A DNA stretch of 64,000 nt from Limnanthes douglasii subsp. nivea. Its lineage: Eukaryota; Streptophyta; Magnoliopsida; Brassicales; Limnanthaceae. Each line of letters begins with the position of its first letter. The stretch's first letter is position 1. Both the position numbers and the translations under genes were made by a program. Shown piece after piece: positions 35,066 to 47,870 of the stretch. Location: assembly GCA_036936605.1 (NCBI GenBank), contig JAUPFV010000002.1, positions 123,798,376 to 123,862,375 of the forward strand, read 5' to 3'. Under the pieces are notes generated by a model. That model was given only the letters and a program-made list of their open reading frames with translations. It ran no database searches and had not been told where the DNA came from.

Positions 35066-37328
35066 AATTGTTCATGCTAGAGACTTTTCACGATTTCGTG
35101 GAAGCAGAAAGGGAGCTAAACTACCCTTGTCAATATAGTACATTGTGTACACAACTTCATAAAATACTCATCGGTAGTCTTATCCGACTTTGTTCTCTTC
35201 ACATATTTGACGACTTACAGCACATGAATGTCTTTTTGGATAACCCACTGTATATCGAAGAAATTAAAATTTTGATTAGTTATACTATTTTATAGATGAA
35301 AAAAATATGTTATGCTGAATAGTTTTTACAGAGAATGAATGATGAAATTGGTGGTATGAATACGCACCGACAATACAGATTTACACTAACAGTACATTTT
35401 CATTTGGCAACGCATATATTTCGTTACGAGTGCCAGTGCTTGCTAGTGAAAATGCAATACCAATACAAACATGCGCTTTCGGTGAGCCTCATATCGCTAG
35501 TACATCATTGCACTATTGCACTGTAGTATGCCATATATATATATATACCGTTCGTGCTGAAAAAGCAGTCTACAAGACCATATTCAATTCTAAATTATTT
35601 TGAACAATATTACAAAATCTAAACCTCCTCTTAAACAAAATTCATCTTGGACCTAAATTGAATCTATTACAAAATTTATTTTAAATACATAATTGATTCG
35701 TTACAAAATCTAAATTGACTTCATTACTACGTTGAACTCAAAATATGTAGATTTGTTTTAAAAAGTATTGTTTTCAGCATTTAGTCTAAGTACGAGAAAC
35801 GTCGAAAAAACGATTTCTCGAATGGAGTGATCATGGAGATAAAACGTGAATGGAATATTGTTAGAAGAACACTTTAATAAATATAGGGAAGTTTGGTATT
35901 GCATAAAATGAAACAATCTGAAGAACGGTATAGTGAAATTTGGTCTTGCAAATTTGAAACGATCTCAAAAGAAAAGAAAATGTTGTAGGAGCAAATTAGT
36001 GAGAAGAAAAAAGGAATTGAAATAAAACTATTTCCTATAATGAAAAGAAAAAATGGTCCGAAAATATCTGTCTTAAAATTAAGAGGGGTTTTTAAAATTT
36101 GTGAAAAATATTAATTAGAAGAGGTTAGAAATCAAATCAGGACAAGGATACAGTAACATCCAAACTAGAAAGATGAGTCCCACACAAGACAGATGAAAGC
36201 ATAAAAATGTCACCTGAGAGTGAGAGTTCCGAAAACAAGGTAAGAACTGACGTTCTGAGCCCGCTTGAACTTTACAGACTAAACGGACAAAAAGCTTGAA
36301 ATACTAAATGATTAAAACAAATTAATTCTATAATTTGAACAAAATAATAATATTTTTATCAAATAATTTTTCAGAAAGCCGGCAATGAAAAAATTATGGT
36401 AATAACGTATATATACACAAACCCTTAATTAAATCAATACGAACAAAAACTCTAATTATATTTGTTTGGATAATAGACTGAGTGGATTATGTTTAATTGG
36501 GTTCGACCCGGTCCGAATATAATAGTTGTAAGTAAATGATAAATTTTAATGGTAAATCTAACTATAACTAAACAGTTTACGTGGCATCTCAGGTCGTATA
36601 GGTAGGGACATTTATGACCAAAATTTTAAAAGACGAAACTTGCAACAAAACTAGAGGATAAATATCAATTTCTCGGACTTCACAATGCGGAGACTAAATT
36701 TGCAAATTTCTCAAACGAAAAAGAAAAGTGGAAGCCAAAAGCGAAGAAAATGGAATAGTCTATACAAAAGCTAAACATAGAGACTAACAGTCTTAGCTTT
36801 CAAGACCCTAAAACATGACTTGTATAATCACACGAGAACCCGAGGAGGAAAGAATCACCTATTTTGACTTTCTGCTGCGTCAAAAACAATAATGTAACAT
36901 TTTGTAACAAATCATTTAAAACAAACGATATATACAGTGCGGTCAAAATTTATGTAATCTAATATGTATTTCTCTTACCCAGAGGTAAATATAATAAGTT
37001 AAGTTGCTGCTTTCTGGTGCTGACTTGTCCCTTACTACGTCGCGGTCGAGAAACTAATGCTCTTTTTATCACGTGTAGCACGAATTGTACTTCAACGTAT
37101 TAGACTCAGGTCCCTGGGTCATTAAAACCCCACAGGTAAACACGGAATTCTCTTGATGTTATGTTTGACATGTTATATGCATAAGTTTAGATGGTAGAAC
37201 TAATCCGCATTCTTTTCGGAGTAAGGCTAGACATCCCGATTTTGCTTTGTAAATTTTGCAAGAATTTGATTGGTCATGTAATGTGAGGAGTCCATACATC
37301 CTTGATAATCGGTGAAACAAATTCGTGA
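35066..37328. other. AT-rich intergenic sequence between copia derivative and host gene
   Basis: No confident gene. The plus-strand frames at 35068-35295 and 35335-35526 have no recognisable domain. A short TA microsatellite lies at about 35535-35550. The last few hundred bases should contain the 3' UTR and polyadenylation region of the host gene, whose stop codon is at 37329-37331. Confidence 0.4.
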
Positions 37329-39660
37329 TTAGTTATGTTCCGTGTGATCGATTTCAAAAGCTACCATTTGTTCAGCCACATCATTATCATCATCAGCTAC
37401 GACCACCGAGCTGTCATCGATTACTGCAATCTGTTCATCAGCCTGAACTGCATCAAAATCTGCCATCGGCTCAACTCGATCGTATCCACCACTTCGAATT
37501 AATTGATCCCTCGTATCGTCGGTTGTTAGTTCGTCCGTAACTTCCTTGGTTATAATGGATTCAGAATTGATAACATTGTTGGTCCAATATACAACATTTC
37601 TAGCAGTAGCAGCTGCATCCATACAGTTATAGGAAGCTCCCCCCTGATATATTTAACAACTTTCCAAGATTATAAGCCAAAAAAGCTAAATTAACATAAA
37701 TTAATAAAAAAAATAGCATTTTCAGAAACAATCATAGATTAACAATTGTTTAAGTTAAATACGCATTATGAGATGAAAAGCCGAACTAAGAAAGTAAACT
37801 AATAAAACATATTCCCTTTTAAGAAAATGGGTATAGAGAACACACCCCTGAAAAAAATAGAGAAAAAGGTCGGCAATTAAAAAAACTAGCATCTTTAAGA
37901 TTTAAAAATTGGGTCAATCAACCGCTTTTAAACCAATAAGCATAATGGCACCAAATGACCCCTTAGTGTGTATGTAGAAAAATGTGATTGCACTTCGAGG
38001 TTATGTTCTTAAGTGATCGAACTTTTTATTTTTTTCTTATGTGGGTGCACACTTGATACCTTTGGTCTACTAGTTACTGCTGGCTCTTCGACTTCATTTG
38101 TCTCATGCAAGATAAGACAAAGTATTGATATGGAAAGCTAGTAAAAACTAAAAGAATCAGCCTCCCTGCAATTTTACAAGTTATTTACCGACGCTCTATT
38201 TGGCATAAAGAATTTCGTTATCCTCTCACTTCAAAATTCACCAATATTCTTTTACTTACAGATTTCCCAGAGCGCCAAACATAGCCAAAATATTGCAGAA
38301 GGAGAACGCTTATGGTAACATATGCATGAACAACGACAGTATTTTATTTACCAACTACAGTAGTCACTTGCAAATAAAGAATTTTATTGGTATAAGTTCA
38401 AAGATTCCAAAGGTAATATTTCGACAAATGATATAGAGAGAGCTGAAAATCATAACCAACCTGGAACGGTCCATCCTTATTGTCAGCCGCTTCCATTGGC
38501 ACATCAGTCACATCAGGCCCATCCATATCAACAGCTGCGACTAATTCAGCCACATTCATAGAATCAACTACCATTTGTTCATCAGCCTCAAAGATCCCAA
38601 CAACTGTCATTGGCTCCCCTCGACCGTATCCAACACCTGCCATTGGCCGATCCCTCATATCGTCGTTTTTTACTTCATTCGTACCTTCCTCGGCTGTAAC
38701 CGTTTCAGAATCAATAACTTTGTTTATCCAACAATCATTTTTTTCAGCAGAATCAGCTATATCTGTCTCATTATCAACTACCCGTATGTTCTCGTCCTCA
38801 ATTGCACCCTGATTTATGTCACACCCCTCCAGACCAAAAGCATCAGCGGCACCTTTATCATCAGAAACCACAAATGCAGAATTTGGAGAATCCAGCTTGC
38901 CATCGGCATCTTTATCACCTGATACCACCAGTTCAACTCCAAAATTTAATTCCTCCTCCTCGATTACCATCGGTCGTTGATCTTTGGCCTCTTCTTCTCT
39001 AAACTTTGACCTTCCAACAGAATCCGCAACACCCTGATCAATAGCTGCCTTTGGTTCAGAATCAATAGTGTTATCAGTTTTCCGTTTTAGTTTTACAACG
39101 AAATCAGCTGAATCCATATAGTTATAGGAAGCTCTCACCTGGTATATTTAACAGCTTATGGGTCCTTTGGTGCCAAGTTTATAAAACTAAAAGCTAACTT
39201 AAGATAAACTAATAATTATATTGTTTAGTGAAGTCAGAAACTATTTGTTGCCCAATATAAAAAAAACTAGTTTTAAGGTTAAAAACTACATTATAAATGA
39301 AAACTAGTTTTGTAAGCTTTTGGCGACTGTACCAAGATTAAAAAGTTGGACCAAACAAACATTTGTTTTGCATATTAGCTAATAAACCTGATGACACCAA
39401 ATATTTAAATTACAAAAGTAATTGCAGTCAATTTATGTGTAAAAATTGCTAAATACCTTCGGTGTCCGGGTTGCTTCGAACGAATGGAATTCTGGCTCTT
39501 CAAGTTCAGGGAGTCGCAAGATGATGTATGCCCCTTTATTGTTGGATATTTCATCCGTTTCCTGCAATGGAGACAATAAATTTTTTTATTTGGAAAGCTA
39601 GAAGAACTGGAATTATTAGCCAACCACCGCAATTTTACAAATTATGCATTCAGAGTTGGT
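37329..39660. repeat. Tandem duplication at the 3' end of the PMD-PP7L gene
   Basis: Two genomic units about 1.46-1.5 kb apart. Exon 10 (38461-39138) and exon 11 (37329-37643) both start with an A-SYN-x-MD segment and share a W-x-N-x-VI-x-SE, DD-x-RD, GY-x-R-x-EPM, ADEQ series. The sequence upstream of exon 9 (39590-39660, GGAAAGCTAG and GCAATTTTACAA) recurs at 38130-38200. A shortened in-phase copy of exon 9 lies at 38060-38101 and could be spliced in as 14 codons. Confidence 0.8.
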
Positions 39661-42600
39661 TTGGATCGCTGAAAAGTTAGAGCAAGAAAAAGGAGTGTAA
39701 AAGATTCTAGTCCGTGTTTTGTTAACACAGAAAATTTTATATAACCAAACAAAGAAGAATTTCCTATAATACATAGAAAAATTTAATGATGAATTCTATT
39801 TTAGTCTTTGAATACTACGAAAAGGATAATTTTCTGTGTTTGGATACACCAGTGTTTTGGTTTAACATTAGCACAAACAAGTACATAACTCTAATGATTT
39901 AAAAAAAAACTTGAAGCTTTCAATCCAAAAGCTTTATTCTGATAATCTGTGAAGAAAATTCTGAATATCATAACAAACCTGAGATTGTGGGTAGTCTGGA
40001 GCACTGAACAAAGTAATCAAACCTTCGTGATCTTTTGCATAACCTTCAGCTATAGATGGAAAAGCTTTTCTTTTCTTCCTGACATCAGGGTCTTGGTTTG
40101 CTCGGATGATTAACTGCAACGGATCAAAACTGCTATTAGCTTCAATTCACTGGTAGTATGAAGATATATTTGTAAGAATAACAATATATTATATTAAAAT
40201 AAGACTTACGCTAATATGAAAATCCTAGGAGAAAAGTGTTGGAATAATATTATACTATATTTTTTATCTAGATTAGTGAATTAAAAAAAGTCAATATAAT
40301 CAATATATCTAGTCATCAACCAAATGTGTATATAAGGTTAATCCTATAAATAAGATAAATGAACTTATTTCCCCAAATTTCTCTCTTACATGGTATTAGA
40401 GTTTCCTTTTGGAAAAATCTCTACACAGTCTGTAACAATCTCCCGGATTTGGTTTGGACGTCCCTGTCCCACGCACAAGTTTGACGGTACCAAAAATACT
40501 AGCGAGTTTCGCATGGCCAAGAGTGCTAATGATAATTTTTTTCTTACAGACACTTAAAAAAAACTATCCTTTTAGTCGCATATGTTGATGATTATCACCG
40601 GTGATGATAACAAGCGGATCTCGGCATTGAGTGAGGTATCACGGTCTCCTGGTAAGATCCTTATTTGTCAAAAAATGTATGTTCTTGATATATTCTTCAT
40701 TTTGTCAACCTATTTTGGTTGATTGACCAAACTTTTGGCTATATTTTGAATCACGAGCCTTAGGGCTTTGTAAGTATGTTGCAAACTTTTTTTAGTTAAA
40801 GTGGCCAGACCTTGATGTTTGCTTTGCTTCTCGTGTGTTACCCGACCAAATTACTTGGCCGCACCAAGAGCAGATGCGTGCGGCGTAAACGTTCACCTGT
40901 TGCTGAATTTCCCCAACCGCACCAAGAGCTCTTTAGATACTTGCGGTGCAGATCGTTCGTCTGTTGCTGCATTCATAAGAGAGCATCGACCGGATCCTAT
41001 GTGATCGGAATTTGATCATCCGTCACCGGAAAAGAAGACATTGTACAGTTGTCGGTGTTTGGTGGGAGGAGGTATTTTGCAGAACTCAATATACCTCATC
41101 CTCATATTCCACCAAACGGCACCAATTAATATATGGTTTTCCGATCCGGTTAATCAAACCATGCTGACTTGGCAAGAGCAAAGTAAGATAAAAGATTTGA
41201 TCCTTATCAAATCTCTATCATATTTTTTTGTTGTCTAAAAGTTAAAAGTTACATAAGAGACATTACCTCATTATTATTTGAAATTTATCTAAATTTGACA
41301 AAAACCAAAGATAAGAAAAGATTACATATCTAGTCCTTATCAACATACATTAAATAATTATATATGTACTAACTGATTGATAACTAAATATACCGACTAA
41401 TGACTAAACTAATTGACATTTCACTAATCTAAATAAAAAATATAACAATATATTATTCTAGCATTCCTCTTCAAGTTTTTAATGTTATCTTTCCCCAAAG
41501 TTCTGTTTCTCTTACAACAAAGAAATAAAATATACCCCTAATGCAGAAAAGGAATATATCACAACTATTAACATGAGAACGAAAACTTGTGTACTTGAGA
41601 GCAAGCTTGACCAAAATATTTAAACTAGACCTCCCTCAACAAAATGTCCTGAACTATTTGAAACACCAAACACAACATCCTGAACTATTTGAAACACCAA
41701 ACACAACATCCTGAACTATTTGAAACACCAAACACGGATCGCAATGTCCTTGAGTATTCTAGAATCACCCGCACCAATCAGAAAATAACTATGTCTACAA
41801 TTTTGATTTTGAAACCACCCAAGCCCGTTTGTAGTTCAACCACCCAAGTCCAAAAATAGATAATTGAGACTCAAACAACAACAAAACCGAGTCTAGACTA
41901 TCAAACCGAAAATAACCAATCCAAAATAATGAGCCAAGAAACCATAAACCAAGATCTGGAAACAACTGAAATCTTAAGACCTACTAAAAAAGGCTGCTGA
42001 GACAAACGAGATATGCTTAGGAAGAAGAAGAAAATAAAGTTGTACGACGGAAACAAAATTGAATTTGACGAATAACAAAATAAAAAATTAACAATTATAA
42101 AATGTAGTTTATTCCGGACAGACGGCGAAGAAATAATCAAACTGTTTGATTCAAACATAACCCAACCCTAAAATTTGGTAGCATGTAAACTGTATAAACT
42201 TTCTCTGTTTCTAAAGTGTATATATATATAGACGCTTAGATAATGAAACTAAATATTCTAAACTAAATAATGACTATAGTCCTAATCCCTAAGCTAAATA
42301 GAAAATATAATATAATCATAATCTAAGGCTCTAAGCTAAGCTAAATAATATAATTTTCTCCCGTTTTTTAAGGAAATTTTGATACTTTCTATGCCTTATC
42401 TTTTACCTGTAATTTTTTTCCCTAGTATTGCCATCGGAAAAATAGACTAGCAGTTTATTTAACAAAAAAATGTTAATGTTTGAGCTGGTGAGCTTGTAAA
42501 AGGGTTCACCTTTAGATTGTTTTCTTTGAGGAATTTCTTGGTGCAGTCAGGACCCCAATACAATCCTTTACCTCTTTCTTTGTTGATAAAGAGACCGTCG

Positions 42601-45600
42601 TCCATTGATGGATCTGACCAAAGAATATCACCGGGAATCAAATTTGAACCCTTCATTGGAGGATCAGACACACGCCTTCGAGCTTTAGATAACTCTTCCA
42701 ATGAACCAAGAGAAAAAGAGTCAGATTCATCGGTTTCCTCTCTCTGATTCCTTTTCCGTTTCTTTCTCTTTTGTTGAGGACTGCGGAAAAGACCTCCATG
42801 GGCCGTGAATACCTGTCCACCTATAAGAGATGCCAATGGAAGCAACTGGAAGCAATCCAAGCATTTTTTGTAAACATGAAGACCTTTGTCTCCATACTTG
42901 GTCAGTACTTCGTTCCTAAATCCATACAAAGTTGTGCAGTATTCAGTTTCGTGATTTCCTCGAAGAAGAAACACCCGCTCAGGTTGATATACCTAGCACA
43001 GCACAATATTAATCAAATACAGTACCATTAAGGACCAGCAACTGAGGATAAGAAAGATAATGCCATCTGGTTACATATCAAAGGGGATATTTAACCACTC
43101 CGCAGTTGCTTTATACCCCCATTTCTCAGGAAACAACCGCTCAACTCTTCCCTTTCTTCCACATCCAACATGATTTTGAAAGTGCTAAAGATATAATGAG
43201 ATGGACCTATATGTATTTACTATTTCGTAGCTATCTTTACCTTTACATATTTGTTAAAGTACTGGTTTCTTTGTTGAATATGCTGATTTTATAATGACTT
43301 CATAATTATAACGAAATAGAGAAATCAAGATTGTGAGGTCATAGATACAGTAGGGTCAAAAGTCTAGTAGGATGGCAAGTCGGGCTAGAAAGCAAGAATT
43401 GAGGGAAGAATAAAATACATTAACAAAATTATGTATGATATACTAAAAAAGTTTAGATATATAAAAAATGGAAATCTCAACTTACCTTCCAAGCCAGCAG
43501 AAGCAAGAAAGATTCAAGACCCCATGCCCCTTTACCTACATAATTCCCGTTGAACACGTAAAATTGATCATCATCAGGGAAACCAGCCTCCTGCAAAAGA
43601 AATATTAAATCATGCAGTTGCCCAATTATATCCCCCACCACCACGACCTTTGCACTATTGCTATCGATCTTGACACAGTTTGGCTCTCTTTTTAAGATTT
43701 TGGTTGCCGAGAGAACCAACTCATTGAAAAAATTAATAGGAAGAATGCTAGAGAATCCAGCAGGAGTGACATTTCTTGAGGACCAATCAAACGCCAGCAT
43801 CACATCGCAAATCCAACTGAAGCTTAGTTTGCCACCAGATGGCCATAAAAGAGTTTTTTCTGTAGATGATGCCGACCATTCTAGTTCAAGAGATGTGGCT
43901 GGAGGTAGTATCTTTAGCCTACTAGCTGCTGTCGCGGTGATGGTAGACTGATCCAGTTCAGATTTTTCAGTCACTGATGGTTGAGTCAGATGTTGTCCTG
44001 ACAGTAACTCGGTGGAAATCTGAACTGACTGTGACTCTAACATTGGCACTTGAAGTGGAGAACCTACAAGGAAACCAGCCAGTGATGCTTTCTGAATTGA
44101 TATTATAAACAAAAAAGTTGCCTCACTAAGATACAAACATCAACCAAGTCAGTAGCCTTAAAAAGGTTATTAAACATACTGTCAAGAATCAAACTGACAA
44201 CAAAAGTCTGCAGATAAAACCATGTAAATAACCTTATAAATTACAATGCTAGGACACTAAATAATGAATTCGGTTTGTTTTTATCAGCTAGAACTAAAGA
44301 AGTTCCGCAATGAAACAATGACCAAGTCGTCCTGTTTAATCTTTTGGATTTATGCAGTTATTAACTACAGTTTAGTTGACTCCATAAAATTGCACTTTGA
44401 ATCATAAAGCCACAAGTATCATGTACCTAATAGAATAATAGTAAATAAAAATTTATATTGACACACTATAGGTTTTAAGGAATTTCACTTGGGCCGACCT
44501 ACCACAAGGTAATGAACCTAATGGTGCAGTGATTTGTAGAATTCCTGAACACATATCATGAATCTCCTGCAATCTCTGCTTTGCAATGTCCAACGTAACT
44601 TCATCGTCTAGTGTTGCCCTACATCGAGCATGAATAGTAGCCACCCTCTGAACCTGCCATTTCCCATGAATATAATTAATTAGAATTCCCTAGGACTCAA
44701 AATTCATGTATAATTTATGACGGTTGAAATTAGTACCAGCAACTGAACAGCAAATCCAGTAGGTTGGAATTGCCCAGGCCGTCTCTCTTTGAGGGGACTT
44801 ATGATTTTTCTAGTGATTTGACGATACCAGTCCATATATGGATCATGATAGTCCATCGGGCCGCTCTCTAGTTCACCAGCAACCACAGTTGACTGACGGG
44901 AGTCCCACAACTCAATATGTTGACGGTGGCGTGCTGACCAATCATACTCCGATTTTCCTCGCTTATCAATCGCATGGAGTGCTTTCTCGTTATCACAAAG
45001 CATTGGGACTGTTTGCCGAAATCCAAACTGACGTAGGACTCGATCAGGGCGATGCCACTCAACTACATCAAAGCATATTAAAGGTGCAACAGTTCTCCAC
45101 ACACTCTCACCACTAAGACATATAGGTGGAAGTTTTTCGAGTAAATCCCGAGTATACGGCTGCCATATCATCTACATTTTAACAAGCAATACAAATTAAG
45201 TCCTCATATGCGAAATGATGTCTAACTTCGTTTGTAAAATATAGCTTCAAACAGATTGCCCCATACTGCACATTGTTGATAACTTACACAATTTATTACA
45301 AGTTAGGACTAACCTGGTCATCTTTCTGCTGGTCAAACTGGTCCCGATAAAAATCTAATCCACCACGTGGATTCTCCTTATGACTTAAAGAAGCCCTCCA
45401 CCTATGTGAAAGTTTAAGCTGATTATTTGATGATTAAAGCGAGGAACTAGAAAAGCCATACGAATTAACTAATATTGCAACTTTACCTGCAACCTAACGG
45501 ATCTGGTATTGGACCCTCTATGCCTTCTAGATGTGAAGCAGTAGGACCTTTTAGTCTTCCAGGCCGGCCAACATGTAGCCTCTCCCATGCCCATAATTGT

Positions 45601-46462
45601 AGCAAAACAAGAGGTCCACAAATAGTAGATACTGTTCTTTTACTAGCTCGGCACAACTCTCTATAAAGAAGTGATAAAGCAGCACTTCCCCAGCTCAGGC
45701 AGGCTGCCTCCCCGAAATCTTTAAGGAGTGGAAGACAAGTCAAAGCCACATCGTGCTTAGACTTGTCACCATAGAGAAAGCCGCTCATCAACGCTAACAC
45801 AAACGCTCTAGTATGACGTTGCACTGTCAATTCATCTGCGTCAGAAGAAAGATTCTGGAAATTATCACGTAACCATCCAAGTGTCACATGAGACCCATGC
45901 AGATCTTTAGGACCTGGTCTAAGACCCAACAATTCTTCGCATACATCAGCCCACTGATGCTTCGTACTACCAGTGACCGCAGGCCCATCAACACGAAGAC
46001 CCAACAATATAGCGGTGTCTTGCAAAGTGATGCTTGTCTCGCCTACAGGAAGGTGAAAGGTGTGCGTCTCTGGCCTCCATCTCTCGACTAACGCCGTGAT
46101 TAGGGCATAATCAAGTTGTATAAAAGCTACTTTGTACACGCCAAATAAACCAAACTCAATAACGTGACGACACACTCTAGGATCCAATGGCCAGTCACGC
46201 ATACCTAATAACTTATGTCTGCATGTCAATTCACGGGGAGGATTCTGCAATACGCGTATGAAATTTCAAGAACCACAAGTGCAAGTATCATTAGAAACTA
46301 GAACAACAAGATAATAGTAGTAATAACCAGTGAGATTTTATTTGATTTTTAAACCTGATCTTCCCAAATAGCTGCGGATCTATGTTCGTGTTGCCATACC
46401 AACACAGACTGATCAACAGGTCCAGGATCAAACTCATTATCTAAAGCAAGCTGTATTTCCAT
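37329..46462 (-). CDS. Plant mobile domain-PP7-like phosphatase fusion protein (MAIN/MAIL1-PP7L type)
   Basis: Eleven minus-strand coding exons with GT/AG borders, all in phase, give 1277 residues: 46462-46355, 46244-45487, 45401-45314, 45171-44737, 44653-44503, 44063-43486, 42992-42510, 40113-39979, 39561-39457, 39138-38461, 37643-37329. Residues about 45-460 form a plant mobile domain ('phosphatase 7 long form'). Residues about 650-945 form a PP7-like phosphatase fold. Metal ligands: GDIIG (657) keeps Asp but lacks His; GNYVGKG (686) replaces the second Asp; GNHE (718) and HGG (771) are kept; RANQ (871) lacks the last His. It is therefore probably a pseudophosphatase. A basic KRKKRKR insert follows HGG. 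The C-terminal 330 residues are acidic and contain a duplicated segment. In Arabidopsis, MAIN and MAIL1 act with PP7L in nuclear gene expression and transposon silencing. Here both parts are one gene. No stops interrupt it. Confidence 0.9.
40237..40700 (+). mobile_element. Copia relic in intron 7 of the PMD-PP7L gene
   Basis: A 154-bp LTR-like segment, TGTTGGAATAAT at 40237 to CTCTTACA at 40390, is followed at once by TGGTATTAGAG, a one-base variant of the copia primer site TGGTATCAGAG (initiator Met tRNA). From 40560 the plus strand encodes the RT active-site region with YVDD and IITGDDNKRIS (one-base shift between them), then an ICQKMYVLDI segment. The element is internally deleted, since the RT lies within 200 bp of the primer site. 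Confidence 0.75.
41240..41475 (-). mobile_element. Second copia relic, 3' LTR in opposite orientation
   Basis: The minus strand reads AACTTGAAGAGGAA (the usual copia polypurine tract before the 3' LTR) followed at 41463 by TGCTAGAATAATATA, which aligns with the 5' LTR start at 40237 including the TTTTTTAT-x-TAGATTAGTGAA stretch. The LTR end is near 41250. The internal part would extend to higher coordinates but is not recognisable. It is related to, but oriented against, the relic at 40237. Confidence 0.6.
41647..41735. repeat. 31-bp tandem repeat, 3 copies, in intron 7
   Basis: Units start at 41647, 41678 and 41709 with TCCTGAACTATTTGAAACAC. The copies are almost identical, so this is a young local duplication inside the intron. 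Confidence 0.85.
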
Positions 46463-46463
46463 C

Positions 46464-47230
46464 TCTGCAATTCAGGCAAACAAAAAAAAAACGAAAACCA
46501 TTCACCAAAATGCTCTACAATCCATCTTAATCCCACAAATTTAAATAATCAAATGTTCTTTCAAATTTGTTGAGTTCAAGTTTGCATATTTTTAAAAGCT
46601 ACACTTCACTCGAACACCGACTTCAAATGATGAGATGTTAACCTTCTAGCAGTAATTAAACTGCACATCCTTACAGCTTGGCAGTGTTGTAAAAACAAGC
46701 ACAGTTGCTTTTCGAGCAATTCAAAGAATCGGTTAATTCAATATTCTGAATCTTTATACAGTAAATACATATACATACAATGATTTGTTATGTAAGAATA
46801 TATGGTAATGAAAGTAAGCCTGCAACTAAGGGTAAAATTAAAAAAATAAAATCATCCCTTAGGAATCGCAGAAACCCTAAACTGAGAGGAGCAAATTGAT
46901 CAGAAGCCCAGCTCATAAAGTTGCAAATCAAACTTGTAATAACACACTGAAACACCATAAGCTCATGGAATACGATTTAACATGTTATGTATCAAATAAA
47001 GAGACAATCAATCAAAATCTAAATGTGAAAAAAGAACATAAATAAGTATGTATGTGATCGAAGAACAAAACAAATGGAGAGGGAAATTTGATAAATCTTA
47101 CCGTTAAAGAGAGAGGGAGAGACTTTTGGTCTGTTCTTGTGTGTGTGAGGCAGCTTCTGGATCAATCGGAGGTTTCAACACTTCTTTAATCGGAGAGACA
47201 CTGAGTCCGTAAGAGGTTTTGGCTTTTGTC
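46464..47230 (-). promoter_or_regulatory. 5' UTR, leader intron and promoter region of the PMD-PP7L gene
   Basis: A 5' UTR exon ends at 47102 with donor GTAAGATT. The acceptor TTGCAG lies two bases before the ATG at 46462, giving a leader intron of about 640 nt. The leader upstream of the donor contains CTCTCTCCCTCTCTC pyrimidine repeats on the coding strand. AAACCCTAA (46871-46880, plus strand) and a CCTAACCCTAG near 47241 are telo-box-like motifs common near plant housekeeping promoters. The transcription start was not fixed. Confidence 0.55.
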
Positions 47231-47870
47231 ATAGCTTTCCTAACCCTAGCTAATAGCTAACTCGTTAAAAGAATTTACTTTAACCACTGTTATATTTTCT
47301 TACCGATTTTACAGTTGGGAACTCATCCAAATGCCCCGAGCCGAATTGGGTTACGACAATTTTTAGTTTTTATTTATGAATCAAGCTTTGTGACATCTCC
47401 GATTATAAACTTCATTCTCATTTTTATATCTATTAATTTAAAATACCTAACTTATTAAAAAAAATTATAAGTGGTCTAATTTCTTTTAGTAATTCCATCT
47501 CACTTAATTCGTACTTCTTTAGATATTTTCAACTTTTATTTTCTTCTCAAAAACGGTTGTCATTTATTAATAAACCTTCAAAATTGTAAGGGTTGTTTGC
47601 AAACAAACTTTACCAAATACACTTAATAAAGAAACAAAAAATTGAAGTCCGTCTTGATTCAATATCCAATACTCAACTTGCAGATTTTCAGGTTGACAAC
47701 TCTTTTAACTTCATTAGCCACCGTATTTGTTCAAATATCTCCAAAACCATCCATCTCAGTTCGACCTTTTCCATAAACCATAGTGAAAAGTTCCAAATTC
47801 TTAAATCCTCAATCATCCTTCCTGATCCTAATATAACCTAATTCGATGCTTTCAAGAAAAACAATCGCTC
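47231..47870. other. Intergenic sequence between host gene promoter and LINE-2
   Basis: AT-rich, without a recognised gene. The plus-strand frame at 47593-47841 has no known motif. It may contain the 3' UTR of LINE-2, although no clear A-tail on the minus strand was seen. Confidence 0.35.

Noticed and set aside
35068..35526. Two plus-strand open frames as small genes
   Set aside because: No motif, no homologue recognised, AT-rich codons, and they lie next to a mobile element in otherwise decayed sequence.
37325..37540. Plus-strand frame rich in His/Pro/Leu
   Set aside because: It lies opposite exon 11 of the PMD-PP7L gene, whose minus-strand frame joins in phase and resembles exon 10.
38480..39002. 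Plus-strand Ser/Ile-rich open frames
   Set aside because: They are shadows of the acidic minus-strand exon 10.
40237..41463. Inverted terminal repeats of a DNA transposon (TGTTGGAAT ... complement at 41463)
   Set aside because: The left copy is followed by a copia primer site and RT, and the right copy is preceded on its own strand by a copia polypurine tract, so both are LTRs of separate copia relics.
37329..46462. PMD-PP7L gene as a pseudogene because of lost catalytic residues
   Set aside because: Eleven exons with proper splice sites and a continuous reading frame argue for a maintained protein. Loss of metal ligands alone does not imply a dead gene.
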